A stretch of DNA of 64,000 nucleotides. Source: Sepioteuthis lessoniana (taxonomy: Eukaryota; Mollusca; Cephalopoda; Myopsida; Loliginidae). Positions within the stretch are counted from its first letter, which is position 1; every line of letters starts with the position of its first letter. Location of the stretch: the NCBI GenBank assembly GCA_963585895.1, contig OY757939.1, forward strand, positions 40,134,141-40,198,140. The letters are read 5' to 3'. The notes beneath the pieces were generated by a model. That model searched no databases. It was not told where the DNA came from and saw only the letters and a program-made list of their open reading frames with translations. Position numbers and translations under genes: made by a program. This document shows positions 1 through 12,049 of this stretch, piece after piece.

Positions 1-129
1 TGTATTTTTTAAAAATTTATTCATTTTGTTCTTACATACGTGTTATATATGTGTATGTTTCCAGCTTGTTGCTTTCGTCAGGGAACATATATGGCACAAG
101 GCCTAGTTAATGGGGTACTCAATGAGACT

Positions 130-158
130 TGAAACACACACACACACACACACACACA
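130..158. repeat. (CA)n microsatellite followed by TA
   Basis: About thirteen CA units, then tatatatg. Confidence 0.9.
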
Positions 159-179
159 TATATGATTTGTATCTGTTTT

Positions 180-1047
180 GGTATGTATATGACTTATAAC
201 TCAGAAAAGAGCATTAAAATCACACATAGACTTTAATATGCCAATAGTAAGTAAAAGTACAAAATTTACTTTTTGATTTGACTGATTAAATGATATGATT
301 CAATAACTAAAAATAAGTTCTTACAAAGTAAGTACAAAATGAAGATCTGTCATGTTTAAATATCATACTGATTCCATAGACAAAAGTTGAATTTAATGCT
401 TTTTTGAAAAACACTGTTTTGAGTTTAGTATAAATTGTAAAAAAAAAAAAAAAGAAAAAAAAAAATTCATTTTTTGGAGAACTAAAAAAAAAATCTTGAA
501 AATGTTTCAAACTATAGGGTATCTTTTTTAAAATACTCTTTTAAATGTAAACCAAAGAAAAGAAATTGTAAAATGAAAAATTTTATATTTTTATTTTTTA
601 GCTTCTTTTTATTGTAACTACCTACAATGAAAAATTTGTGGAGGGTAAAAAAACAAACAAAATCAAGCAAAAGCATTGTATTGTTTATTGACGACTCAAA
701 AACTGATTTTTAAACAGGTACTTTTCATATTTCTTAGAACAAAATTTATCAAGTTTTGATCAGTGTAACTTAAATGCTTTTTTTGATAAAAAGAAATAAA
801 CTATTTATAGAATAAACAATTTTCATTTGAATTAATAAGCAAAATTTTCCACCAAAAAATTACATATTTCTAATTCTTAGCCTCTTTTTCTTATTACATT
901 TTTAGAGGGTGTAAAAGAAAATAAATCAAAAAGATTTTTTATCACAGGAAATTATATAGTGAATTTAAATATTTGTCATATTTAAAAATATCTTTAGAAA
1001 AATGAAATCATAATAATGTTTCAAACCACTCACAAGATTAGGATTAC

Positions 1048-1080
<33 letters not shown>

Positions 1081-1500
1081 CTTAAAATAAAAGAATATTG
1101 TGATATGTGAATTCTTCGATTCTTTTATCATTAAATTTTCAGAAGATAAATAAAGAATTGAATTTAAACGATTCTGCTTTTCCAAAAATTATTAACTAAA
1201 AAATTGTTCTGTAACTGAGTACTAATTGTAAAAATGAAAATTCATTAGAGATGAAAAAAATAAAACATCTTTTAAACTTTTCATCAGTATAGAGTTATAT
1301 ATTATTTTAAAAAATAAGAAATAAAAAATAATTCATGAAATAAAAAAAATATTTTACGTGTGAATTTATAGGCAAAATTTTTCAACAAATAAAGACACAT
1401 TTTAAATTCTTAGATTATTCCTCTCTTCATCCCTTCCATCTCATTCACAGGTATTCCTAAAATTCTTTTAGTTAAGTCATGGACCAGGTACTTCTGCTAG
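180..1500. other. AT-rich stretch with weak, old internal repetition
   Basis: No gene seen. The phrase aggcaaaattttycamcaaa recurs near 838 and 1371, each followed by a run ending in tctaattcttag or ttaaattcttag, which suggests a decayed tandem unit of roughly 0.5 kb. A homopolymer of about 28 A lies at 1051-1078. The open frame across 307-510 is only a product of A/T runs. Confidence 0.4.
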
Positions 1501-1544
1501 TATATACATACATATATATATATGATAGATTCTCCTGTCGGTTT

Positions 1545-1760
1545 TGACATATGAGGGCCACACAGCTCTCGTCAGGTCTTATACCAGTGTCTCATATGAC
1601 ATTTCAAACCAGCCACAGACTTGCATGCAAGTCTGCAGATAGTGCAAGCAGGAAAGTTATCAGATGAAATAGCTGGCAATACCAATCTAGCTTTTGCCTT
1701 CTTTCTTAATACTTTGAAATGTTGGAGATGGTTTTTGTCCAAGTTCTTGATGGCTACACC
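1545..1760 (-). mobile_element. LINE 3' coding end with C-terminal zinc finger
   Basis: Minus-strand translation contains FPACTICRLACKS followed by GLKCHMRH, a C-x2-C...H-x3-H finger. Many non-LTR retrotransposons of invertebrates end in such a finger (family knowledge). Upstream, a stretch reading VLRKKAKARL fits the basic segment that precedes it in such LINE tails. Only the last 70 or so residues remain, and the reverse transcriptase is absent. It abuts the Penelope-like element, which lies on the other strand. Confidence 0.6.
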
Positions 1761-2944
1761 TAAGATTCAACAAAAAATTTATAACTGATAGTATAGAACT
1801 AAGCCTTAATAATAACTCCTTCCAATTCAATAATGTACATTACAACCAGACCCTAGGAACAGCTATAGGAACTAAAATGGCACCAACATACACCACCCTA
1901 ATCTAAGTATATTTATAAAAAATTCTATTAAATCATAGGTCAAAAATACAACAACAACATAAAATGAGAATTTACTAGGTTGTGGAAAAGATACTTAGAT
2001 GATTGTTTCATATTCTAGAAATACTCATGGGGGAACATTAATGAATTACACAACCTACTCTAAAACCTACACCCCAAAATAAAATTCACTATGAAACACA
2101 GTTTTAGAAAGCTACCATTTTTAGACATCTTCATAAAAAACAAAAATGGCCAAATTATCACAGATGTCTACCACAACCCATAGTCACCCAACAATACCTT
2201 CATTTCAATAGTCACCACTCCAAAAACTGCATAAAATCCACCCCTTACCCTCTAGCATGTAGAATATGCACCATAATCAAAAATAAAAACCCTCAGAAAA
2301 ACTCACCTTACAGAGCTATACACAACCCTCCACCAGAGAGGATACCCACCAACACTGATAAATAAGGGATTCGAATTAGCAGAAAAAATACCACTAAAAA
2401 AACTACGAAACCTTAAAAAACATAACAACAAAAAAACCCTAGCATACGTCACAACCTACAATAAAAACAACCCATAATGATTCCCAGAAATGATAAAAAA
2501 TCTAGATGAACTTAAAAACAATGACAAAATCGAATAAATACTAGACACAACAAAAGTCATTAAAAGCCAGAGACAACCCAAAGACCTTAAAAAAATACTC
2601 ACCTCTTCTATATTCAGGGAAAACACAACACAAGGGGTTACTAAATGCAAGAATGAAAGATGTAGAGTATGTGATATAATTACAGAAGGAAAATCCTATA
2701 TCTTCAAAAACCCCAAAACAAAATTCATGATAAATAAACATTTAAGTTGCGACTCAAAAAACATAGTCTACATAATTGAACATAAAAAATATAAAGAAGT
2801 ATACATAGGATTGACACAAGCCCTCAATACCAGGATATCACTCCACAAAAGCAACATTAAAATACCAGAAAATAAAAAATTAAATGTGTCTAAACACATT
2901 TAGCAATTCAAAACAATGCCCATATATCAAACTAACAACTATAC

Positions 2945-3200
2945 ATTATTTCAAATAAAAGAAAAAACTTCATAGAAAAATTCAAGCCCACACTGAATAA
3001 AACATAAACCACACACACAGAAAAAAATAGTAAAAAGTAAAAAATAGTTGCCAGTTAAATTTTAAACTACATTACTTCAAAAGAAAGAAAAAAAAGCTTC
3101 ATTGAAAAATTCAATCCACAGTGGATAAAATATAAACTATATATATATATATATATATATACAGAGAAAAAAAGTAACTGTTAATTGAATTTCAAACCAC
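2945..3200 (+). repeat. Two-unit tandem duplication in the Penelope-like 3' end
   Basis: Both units carry cttcatwgaaaaattcaa, then cacactgaataaaa or cacagtggataaaa, then acagaraaaaaaag, and end near ttaaattt or ttgaattt. The spacing is about 120 bp. The second unit holds a (TA)n tract at the place where the first has (CA)n. Confidence 0.7.
3139..3160. repeat. (TA)n microsatellite
   Basis: About eleven TA units inside the second duplicated unit of the Penelope-like tail. Confidence 0.9.
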
Positions 3201-3571
3201 TTTAACCCACCCCCAACTAATAAACTCTATAATATATCAACTACACACACACACTGAAAAAACATTAAAAGTTCTCTGAAGAAAGCTATAGGCTGGAAAT
3301 GCAAGAACTAAATGATTTTTTTTTTAAAAGGATATAAATCACTTTGAGGACCTATTCATTTTGCAATATTTACTTTTTTCTCTCTTTGGACCAACAGGAA
3401 AAAAAAAAAATTCTTTCTTACATATATTATTCATAACCAAAAATGTAGCTATGATTATGACACTATTCTTTTTCTAACCGAGATACTCAAGGGTTAAACT
3501 TGAAAACAAAAAAAAATATTTACAGACTTACAAATATTAATCATTGATACTGTTAATAATAATTGACTAAC

Positions 3572-3573
<2 letters not shown>

Positions 3574-3615
<42 letters not shown>
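3574..3615. repeat. (CA)n microsatellite, about 21 units
   Basis: An uninterrupted CA run. Confidence 0.95.
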
Positions 3616-3618
<3 letters not shown>

Positions 3619-5570
3619 GTTGAAGTGGTCATTTCCTGTAATGTTATAACTTTAAAAATTTCTTTACATCAAGTACTACCAATTAGTGGTGTGTGTATAT
3701 ATATATATATATATGCAAAAAATAAATAACTGGCAAGCACCATTTTGTTTTTCCTGTTCTAGTAATAACTAAAGTTGGTTTTATACACAGTCTTTCATTT
3801 TTACAAGTCACACTTATCTTTTTGTTTGCAAAATTTGAACAAATATGTTGGTACTAAAATTATGATTTTAATATTGATCTTTTAAAGTTAAGTTTTCTTC
3901 TAAGTTATCAAGTGCAAAACTAGAGATAGAGAGGAAGTATTTCATAATATAATTGTAAAAAAACCCCAAAAAAACAAAAAAACAAACCTCATTGGAGTTT
4001 CTATCACCAACTTTGATGAAATTTTAACATTACAGATGCAAGAACATAGACTATGAATCAAGAAGCAATTTATTCATTAGTAGCTAAGATTATATATACT
4101 AACAAAAATATGCACCCTGTGGGTACATGTATTTAAATTTTAATGCAATGAAATATTTTATCAAATTAGAGAGAGACTAACAAAACCAAATAAGAATGCA
4201 TATAAAGACTTTAATTGATTTCTACATAAAATCATACATGATAACATTTATTTCAAGTTATTGAAAATTAAATCATGTTCATTCAAACACTAACAGCTCT
4301 CTTGTGACCAAGCTGTTCATACAATAACGGATTTATGAGAAAGCAGAGAATAAAATTATTCCCTTTTTTTATGACTTATTTTTGTGTGTATGTATATGTA
4401 AATATCTAAAAATAAATAATAACGCTATCAACCAAATTTTCCCCTTTTGTAACAGTCCTTAACCCAAGTGTTTTACTAAATCTAAAACAGAAATAGACCA
4501 ATGTGTGTCATGGTTTTCTAAAATAACTTTTTTATATTTTACCACCAAAAGCTAGTGGGCCTGAATATCAACTATCTCCTCCCCTAGTTAGAAGTAGAAC
4601 AGTAGTCAAAGATAGACTTTATATACCCCAGCCTCTGAATAAAATATATCAGTTCTGAATTTGACAAGGATAACCAAGTTTTACCATCAAAGGATATCAG
4701 GACTGACATGCAAGTAATAAAAAAATGCATAAAAGACAATGTTAGTTTCAATGCAACCTCTTGTTATTTGTTTTTTTGTTTTGTTTCAGCATTAAACTTT
4801 TATCACAGTACCTGGAAAAGTTTTCTGCTACAATATTAAGCTTCATTTAGTTATGAACTTGTTACACACCATTGCTAAAATTCACACCACCCACAAAACA
4901 CTTTGTTACTTGAAACATTTGACCATCTAGTCCTGAACAGAAAATACATTAAATAACTGCAATGTTAATATAAAATAATTACTGGCAAACATCTTTCTAT
5001 AAATAAAATTTTCTTATTAAAGACTTCTATAAGAAGTTAGCAATATTGTTTTCCTGTTTATTTAATTCATATTTCATTTTAACATTAACAGTAACTGGAA
5101 GACTTTGCTACAATATTAAATTACCTTTTGTTATGGACTCGTTACATCTAATTTGTTAAATTCATGCTACCCTCATAACAGCTTCATGGGTCATCTAGTG
5201 TTGCATAAAAGAGTTAATAATTTCTTCTTTTTTTTTTTTTTTTTTAGATTCATAAGAATTAAAAATAAACTGATAAAAGTGAATATATCTCTTCATTCTC
5301 TAAGAGTATTTTTATGCTATAGCACCAACAAAAATCTTGCTACAATGTGCCATTTTTTTTTTTTTTTGCTGTGTCATATAAATAGAAGAATCAGATAATC
5401 AAAATATAAATTTTCAGTATTTAGCCTGATAAAAAGAAGATAATGGCAAGTAGCTCATACCTTTAAAGTAAGAAGTTATATTCTAATATATGGTATATTT
5501 GGCTGTCATATATGATATATGATATATTTGGCTATCATATTTGCTTCCACAAATCTTTGTGGAAGCAAAT
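3616..5570. other. AT-rich, mostly unassigned stretch with one diverged duplication
   Basis: A (TA)n tract lies at 3692-3712. The segment at about 4785-5000 (tgctacaatattaagcttca, ttatgaacttgttacac) is repeated in diverged form at about 5085-5230 (tgctacaatattaaattacc, ttatggactcgttacat), about 300 bp away. Long T runs lie at 5228-5246 and 5353-5368. No gene recognised. Confidence 0.5.
5315..5495. repeat. Diverged direct repeat, unit 1 of 2
   Basis: Shares with 5915-6055 the order aaaaatcttgctacaatrtg or aaaaatctcactcaaatatg, then a T run and gctgtgtyatataaa, and finally ttwaagtaagargttatatt. It is an old duplication about 600 bp apart, with a SINE-D piece in between. Confidence 0.6.
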
Positions 5571-5684
5571 ATTCCTCTAAGAAAGAAACTGTAGTTGTTA
5601 TGACTGCTCCTGGTGGTCTATTGATTAGATGATGACCATTACAAGCTTGGGAATTGAACTTTACAGGTGATTAGTGCTTTATAG

Positions 5685-5800
5685 GGCAAATGGATTCATG
5701 CCTTTCTTAAGGGCATCAGTACCAAGTGAAATGCAAATAGCCTTGTCCAGAATTGTGTAGCCACTTTCATTTCTAATGTTGATGATTGTTATGCGAAGCT
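5685..5800 (-). mobile_element. SINE-D fragment
   Basis: Contains the family's gattcatgcctttcttaagg, the box-B side ttgtccagaattgtgtagcc, and a degraded head. It is truncated on the tail side. Confidence 0.6.
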
Positions 5801-5914
5801 ATATACCACTTAATAATGCCATAATCTTATAAAATATAGACAGAGACAATTTTATATAGATATTGATAATAAGGGAAATTACTCTTTACTTAGCATTTAA
5901 TACTTATCTCTCTT

Positions 5915-6055
5915 GAGATAACTGTGCTAATAAAAATCTCACTCAAATATGTAATTTTTGCTGTGTTATATAAAAACAAAAATGAGATCATTTTCAAGAG
6001 CCAATAACTGTTACTATTTAATGGTTTTAAAGTAAGAGGTTATATTCTGATGTCA
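5915..6055. repeat. Diverged direct repeat, unit 2 of 2
   Basis: Partner of 5315-5495. Confidence 0.6.
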
Positions 6056-6935
6056 AAAAAGAATATTTTTTCATGATCAAATTGTAATTTGGCTAAAACA
6101 TAAATCACATTTTCCCTTGAATGAATAAAATTTATGCTTTTGAAAAAAAAAAAAAAAAAAAAAAAAGATGTAGCAAAGAGAGTAGTGTAATCTATTCAGT
6201 TAAAAAAAAAAAAACAACCCAAAAAACTTGTAATATTCATATCTTGTGAATGACAATATGTGTTAGTTGTGGACCATTCAGTAAATCCAACTGATAACCA
6301 CATCAAAAAGATCATTGACTACAGCAACCCAAATGGAAATAGCCTTGCTTAAGCAGTCCACATCTGGTTGTGTGAGAATGTCAAACAAGATTGCCACCAC
6401 TATATATAAGTCACTTGATAAGGAAGATTGGTTGAGATGGGGAAAAATACTTGAGATACTGAAACAAATTTCCATATAGCTGAAGGAACTAAAAAAGAAA
6501 AAGAAAGAGTTGGAATATGGCATCTTTGTTCTTCTGGTTGCAACCATCTTTATTTTTAGAGACACAACACTGTCTGCAGTTTCCTTCTTCAGTCTGAGCA
6601 GTAACTAAGAGTTGAAATGCAATCAAATCTATTTTTTCTCTTCACCTGAGCAATGAATAACAAGAGTAATCCAGGAGACATGGATCAGAAATAAAATATT
6701 TTGTAACCAAAGATTTTCAGATACCACAGTAGTGGTGGTGGTATATATGATTTAATGGTCAAAGGGTTCAAAGTTAGATTTTAATCATTGTTGGAACTTG
6801 CAATATTCAACTTGTAAAAAAGAAAAGAAAAAGAAAAATACTTTTACAAAGCCAGCTTTTTACCTTAAAAACTCACACTACCCAAAAGAAAGAAATTTGT
6901 GATGCTCCAATTTCTTAAATGGTTCATTCTTAAAG
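6056..6935. other. Unassigned stretch
   Basis: Holds A runs at 6140-6167 and 6200-6212. An 18-residue-scale hydrophobic reading on the minus strand (6278-6565) has no recognisable domain. I see no splice-bounded exon. Confidence 0.3.
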
Positions 6936-6942
6936 TCAAGTA

Positions 6943-7402
6943 TGGGCAAGTCACATGAGACATTGCTTATCATTGGGCAGGCTGAATTACTAAAAAAATT
7001 CAAGGTAATTTTTAGCTGAAGGTACCTCAACTATTTTCACTACAGAAGACCATAAGCGTAAGCATTTGCCTTACAAATAGGGAAAAGCTGATTTTTTTTA
7101 TCAGGTAAAAAACCCTCTTCTATAAAAAATTTAAGTCTTCGTATAATATCACTAATATCAATGTGAAACACACACACACACACAGCTGCCATGATACATT
7201 AGGGAATAATAAAAAGTAAAAAATGAATACTTGAAAAATCAATGTATTCAATATAAATGTATTGAAGAACAAAAAATTGAATATTTTCATAATCTGTGAA
7301 TTAGAATTTTATTTAAACTATTTTCTTTAAATTACAGGTGCATATTTTAATAAATGTTATTTTCCTTGAAGTTAAGTGGGCTATTCGAAAAGCAGCACAA
7401 GT
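6943..7402 (+). mobile_element. hAT-type MITE copy 1, interrupted
   Basis: Matches 23590-23862 through tgggcaa, catgagac, gggcaggc or taggcaggc, aaaaaaattcaaggta, taagcatytgcctta and taggraaagsttgattttt. The match then resumes at about 7366 with gaagttaagtgggctattcg. About 200 bp between 7146 and 7365, including a (CA)n tract, is extra relative to the other copy. Confidence 0.65.
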
Positions 7403-7454
7403 AAATGATTGATTTAAGTCTTGAAAAACTAAACATTTCTTTTTTTTTTTTTCT

Positions 7455-8400
7455 AAACCTAAGAACAAGGAAATTGAGGACAATGCACAAGGTCTTACAC
7501 TTGAGACATGACATAGACTGAATGTGTCAAGAAAAAAAGGCGGAAGAGGACTTGCCAGCATTGAGGATTGCATAGATGCAACAATTCAGGGATTTGAAGA
7601 ATATACAGAAAAGAGCATAGAGAAACTAATTGCACCAGCCAGTAACAGCAATATCATCAGATATAACTTAGAACAAACAGGAAAACAACAAAATCAAATA
7701 TGGGAAGAAAAACACCTGTATAGCTACTTCAAGCAACAAACTAAAGAAATTGTTCAAGTGAGAAACTGAATCTCTATTTATAACAGCACGAAACAATGCC
7801 ATAAGGACTAATTATATCAAATCAGAAATAGATAATACGTAGAATATCAAGTATTGGTTATATAGTGACAGAGATGAAACAGCTAATCACATAATAAGCA
7901 AATGTAGCAAACTGGCATGAAAAGAATACAAGACTAGGTATGACTGGGTGGGAAAGGTGATCCACTGGGAATTGAGCAAGAGATTAAAATTTGACCAGTT
8001 TGGCAAATGGTATATGTACAAACTAGAATCTTTCCAAGAAAATGAAAGCCACAGAATTCTCTGGGACTTTGAGATACAAACAGATCACCAAATTCTGGTC
8101 AAAAGGTTAATGGACCATCAAATAAAATTGAAAATAAGCAAAAAGAGAGACAAATACTTAGATCTAGCCAGAGCTGAAAAAGCTGTGGAACATGAAGGTG
8201 ATGGTGCTACCAATTGTAATTGGTACTCTTGGAATGGTTCCCAAAGGCCTAGAAAAGAAATTGGGGTAACTGGAGATCAGAAGAGGAATCAAAACTTGGA
8301 GACTGGAGAAGACTTGCTCTTACTCAGACTCCAGTTAAAACTGGTGTGAAAAACTTGAATCGAGTAATAATGATGGGGAGAAGGTGCTTATTCGAGAAAT
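7455..8400 (+). mobile_element. RLE-type LINE (R4/R2-like) C-terminal remnant, copy 1
   Basis: Elements of this group end in a zinc knuckle plus a restriction-like endonuclease. Visible in order are KGGRGLASIEDCI (about 7537-7575), WEEKHLYSYFKQQTKEI (about 7700-7752), a degraded HIISKCSKLA region (about 7888-7918), then VIHWELSKRLKF, KWYMYKLES and ILWDFEIQTDH in one frame (7948-8349), and finally KYLDLA. The catalytic segment between TDH and KYLDLA, which should hold RPD...D, is largely deleted. The tail continues in another frame as VLPIVIGTLG. Gaps and frame changes make it non-functional. The upstream RT domain is absent. Two further tails of the same family lie at 49.8-51.1 kb. Confidence 0.8.
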
Positions 8401-8431
8401 GTCCAAGTTTCTTAGAATAACAGACTTAACA

Positions 8432-8432
8432 T

Positions 8433-8462
<30 letters not shown>
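8432..8462. repeat. Compound (TA)n(TG)n microsatellite
   Basis: About nine TA units followed by about six TG units, beyond the LINE tail. Confidence 0.9.
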
Positions 8463-8463
<1 letters not shown>

Positions 8464-8867
8464 ATTTGTGTTTATGTATGTAGGATGAAATATACATAAA
8501 TTTATATATATAAAATAACACAACTTGATCTGTCTACAAAATAATGAGAAATGTGGACTCATAAAATCTCTAGAAAGAAAAATCAGAGCCAGAGAAAGAT
8601 CAATAAAAACAGTATCACTTCAAAAGAGATAAACATGGATGAAAAGACTAAAGTATGATATATAGAAATTACTAAACAAGAAAAAGACATATAACCAGTA
8701 GGGAGGATTACAGATAATATAAAAGGTTTATAGAATGGTGCCCAAAAATAACAAGTGTAACAGGAAAGAATTTGACAGGATAGGGCAAGATGAGAGAGTG
8801 AGCTAGTTAGTAAGACATGGCAAAAGCTGACACAATCAAGGCTGTTCTGGAAGGAATTTGGAAAAAA

Positions 8868-8892
8868 GCTTTAGACTCAAAATGGCTACCAA

Positions 8893-8925
<33 letters not shown>

Positions 8926-9010
8926 CATTAGTAACCATTTTGAGCCTAAAGTTATATATATATAATCATTAGTAGCCATTTTGAGTCCAAGGTTATATAT
9001 ATATATATAT
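8868..9010. repeat. TA tract framed by inverted and direct 27-30 bp arms
   Basis: The arm ctttagactcaaaatggcta is followed by ccaatgat and (TA)n. It then returns inverted as atcattagtaaccattttga plus gcctaaag. A third copy, direct to the second, follows another TA run at about 8962-8990, itself followed by (TA)n. The first two arms could form a cruciform. Confidence 0.8.
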
Positions 9011-9697
9011 AAAGAATCTACATTACATTATGTTTTACATTACTAGTCAATTAACTATCAAGCCATGTAAGCATTTTGTGCACTTTTTTACAAAACACTT
9101 TTCATATATTATTCCCTCTTTATTTTTTCAACTTAATTTTTTTCAATTGATTAGCCTTATTCTTTCTATACAACATTCTTTTATTTCATGACTGACTTGT
9201 TAGTATCTGTAAATGGATTGAATTTATTCAGTAATGCATACCAAGAAATATTGACAAAATGTTAAAAAAGATTAAAAGAGTAAAAGTCAATGTTATCAAT
9301 TTGTAATCCTTACAAATGACTTGATCATTTTACAATAAATAAGCAACAATAGATGCTTGACTTGGGTTATATTTAGATAGATAAAAAAAATGACAAGCGT
9401 CACAATGAACATGTAAAGAAAAAATAAGATAATTGCTTAGGATGGGTCTGCACAGTTGTTTTTATTAACTAATTAGGTCATATAATAATTAGATCATATA
9501 ATAATGACCGTAATAATGTCCAATTTCTCAAAGTTTCTTAAAATTCCAGAACACAATTACAACAATGTCAGTTTTGATATAAAAAAAAAGCACTCTGACA
9601 TAACAGAAGTCATGGGACAATCATAAAAGTGCTTTTTTAAATGGAGTCAAAACTAAATGCTCCTAATTCCATTTAAGAAAAAGCAAAATAAGCTTTA
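9011..9697. other. AT-rich unassigned stretch
   Basis: A short direct repeat, aattagrtcatataataa, occurs twice at about 9471-9505. No gene or known repeat recognised. Confidence 0.3.
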
Positions 9698-9942
9698 AGG
9701 TTTGGTTTGTTTTCTTTGTTTTAATTGCATATCAGCCTTCGTAGGTTATTTAATGCCAAAGCCATTCTCCGAGAAGAACAGTAGTGGTACTATTTAACCC
9801 ATAGCTGGGAGGATAAGGGGGTTCATACCTTTCCCAAGGGTATTTGCCCGAAAGTGAACGTAATAGCGTGACTGGAGTACAAACTTGCGTACTACGATTC
9901 CGCAGTCCATTGCTTTAACCATTACACCACGAGGACACCCCC
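9698..9942 (-). mobile_element. SINE-B (tRNA-headed, hairpin tail), near complete
   Basis: Read on the minus strand it begins gtgtcctcgtggtgtaatgg (box A like), has a box-B-like motif centred on gtactccag about 50 bp on, then a body with cctcccagctatgggttaa. It ends in the terminal hairpin that begins ggcattaaataacctac and closes atatgc, followed by an A-rich tail. About 245 bp. Its head resembles a tRNA, but the sequence has no full cloverleaf, so it is a SINE and not a tRNA gene. Confidence 0.8.
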
Positions 9943-10289
9943 ACTTTAAGGTTACTCAATTAAAAGTAATAAAAATATCAAGAGTAAAAATTATATGGTA
10001 GGTGTATAAATATAAAAATCCATAAAATAGTACTAATCAACAAATCATTATTGATAAAAAGTTATATATCTCCACATTAATACTAACACTTTATAAATAA
10101 TCTTATTAATAGAGTAGGTTCAATAATATAAATGCAAATGTTTCAACTATCACATCAAAATACAGATTCTTTGAAAAGTGATTTATTTATAACATCCATG
10201 AGGATTGATAGATTAACAGTATGTCAACTTGTCAAGAGATATTTTATGTTAGAAAATTGTATTTATTGTACAATCATAGTTGATGAATC

Positions 10290-10865
10290 GGTTGTATTTT
10301 ATGGCACATCAACCACTGTGGGTTATTTAATGCCAAATCCTGTTTATACATATACATGATTTGTAAGCAAATAGTTTATAGGTAACATTATTTTCAAATG
10401 AGCCAGTGCTCATTTGTTTGCACACAGTTAAATCGTTTTGAAATTTGCTATTTAATATTAGTAATTCTATTTATCAAGTATTCCTATCTAATACAAATAA
10501 CTTACACACAGATGTATGGTTTTAAATAATTATTAGTGATAATAATCCCTAGTAAAAGATGTATATTCATATTTACATTTTTTTGTGTAGTTACTTCTGA
10601 ATAGGTGTTTTTTTTCACATGGTCCAATCAAATAGGAATGATTTTTAAAACATCTCTTTGACCCTAAGGTCTCGAACAGGTACTACTACCACTCTTAGTA
10701 AAAGTGGACCTGGGAGTAATTGCAACTGGAGCTTTACCATCAGATGCAGTTCAGTGTCATACCTAGGAAACCCCTTTCTTCATATGTGTGTGTGTGGTCT
10801 TACCCTACTACAGTTAGCATACTTTAAACCCTGCCAGCAAGGGGGACATCCATCGAGAGTAAAGA
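10290..10865 (+). mobile_element. Repeat A copy with SINE-B-like terminal hairpin
   Basis: Repeat A in its full form has a terminal hairpin, a variable AT-rich zone of drifting units such as tatggtttcaagta, and a conserved block: rgtactaccactccaggtc, cctgggagtaatggcaatg, catcagatgcagtttagtgt, catacccaggacacc, and ccctctgcaggggatacagt. It ends near ccccactgacaggg. This copy starts with the SINE-B version of the hairpin (atggcacatcaacc) and keeps the whole conserved block in slightly decayed form. No coding capacity seen. Confidence 0.75.
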
Positions 10866-11038
10866 AATGAAATAAAGAAATAAGTTGAGAAAAGAAAAGT
10901 GAGAGTAGCAAGAAATAATGAATAAAATTAAAATGTTTGTAGAGAAAAATGAGAAGATGAATATATGATAAAGTTAATAGAGACATAAGTAGAAAGACAG
11001 AAACAGAAGAAAATGGGAAAAAACTAAAAGAGACAAAG

Positions 11039-11039
<1 letters not shown>

Positions 11040-11102
<63 letters not shown>
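11040..11102. repeat. Compound (TA)n(GA)n microsatellite
   Basis: About sixteen TA units followed directly by about fifteen GA units. Confidence 0.95.
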
Positions 11103-11108
<6 letters not shown>

Positions 11109-12045
11109 CAAAATAAATTTAGAGAAAGCAAAAAGAGAAGAAAGAAGAGAATGTATAAAAAACAGATATGAATAAAGTGAGGGCAAAGAGATGAAAGTAA
11201 AATGTGAGGTATGGGATGAAGATCATGTCAGCCACGTGGAGGTAGATCAATACTTAGCAGCAGCAGCAGCAGCATTGTCGGTGGGAGGTAGAAGGGAACC
11301 AAAGTGCAACAGATCAACAGAACGAGGGAACAAACAGAGGAGAAAATTTCTGTCAGCAGCTTCAACACGCAATATAATATTTTATGTACACATACAAATA
11401 TCAATTGCTAGTTGGCTGCTGATAGATGAAGTTAGGAAGAAACACTTGTAAATTGTCCAAATATATACATCAAATATATTGAAAAATAAAACAATCACAG
11501 TAGTATCACTAGTTGAGTCAAATTCCTTTTTCTCTTTTTTTTCTTCTTTTTCATTGTGCATAAATTATCAATATATGATCAGCTAAAAATGTCAAATTGC
11601 CTCATGATCAAAAAGAAGTATTTTTTAACCATCCTTATAATAAGAAACTATTTTATATATTTTTTAATTCTGTGGAAACTATTAAATCTATTAAGTATTT
11701 GACGTGAAGAATAAAAAGAGATTTTAAAATCAAAAGATTTTTTTTTTTTAATTATTAAGTTCTTCAAAATGAGAATAAAGTATAAAACTCTTTACTTAAG
11801 CAGTTAAATCAAAAAATTTGGAAGACCCAATGATTATGAATAAATATTTTTTTTTTCAAAAGTTATATCTTTTTTTCAGACCTACTGAACAGCCAATCAT
11901 TTTTTTTTAAAACTATTTTTAATAGATATATTTGATGTTTAGATTTTTACCTTTGAGAATATTCAGAAATATAAGTAATTATTTGTCGGGGGATTTCTTG
12001 AGAGCTCAAAATGTTCAAAGCTTAAAAAAAAAAAATCCAATACAC
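11103..12045. other. Unassigned stretch with a small GC-richer island
   Basis: At 11200-11370 the sequence is less AT-rich and holds (AGC)5. It lies in an 86-codon open frame (11191-11451) with an Ala run. I recognise no domain and no splice sites, so I do not call it a gene. The remainder to 12045 is A/T runs. Confidence 0.35.
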
Positions 12046-12049
12046 CAAG

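Larger units (their letters stand above)
1795..3240 (+). mobile_element. Penelope-like retroelement remnant: RT core plus GIY-YIG endonuclease
   Basis: Penelope-like elements encode a reverse transcriptase fused to a GIY-YIG endonuclease. In order, I see an RT segment reading LGTAIGTKMAPTYTTL (about 1850-1905), the catalytic motif KRYLDD (about 1986-2003), then FRKLPFLDIFIKNKNGQI with TDVYHNP (about 2105-2180). The GIY-YIG domain lies at 2748-2861: CDSKNIVYII, EVYIGLTQALNTRI and a trailing H. The reading is broken in several places, so it cannot encode a working protein. The 3' end carries a tandem duplication (2945-3200). The 5' part of the RT is missing or unrecognisable. It is a different lineage from the element at 45.6-46.7 kb. 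Confidence 0.85.

Noticed and set aside
11191-11451. 86-codon frame with a poly-Ala stretch
   Set aside because: Poly-Ala comes from (AGC)n; no domain or splice context, so chance is more likely than a gene.
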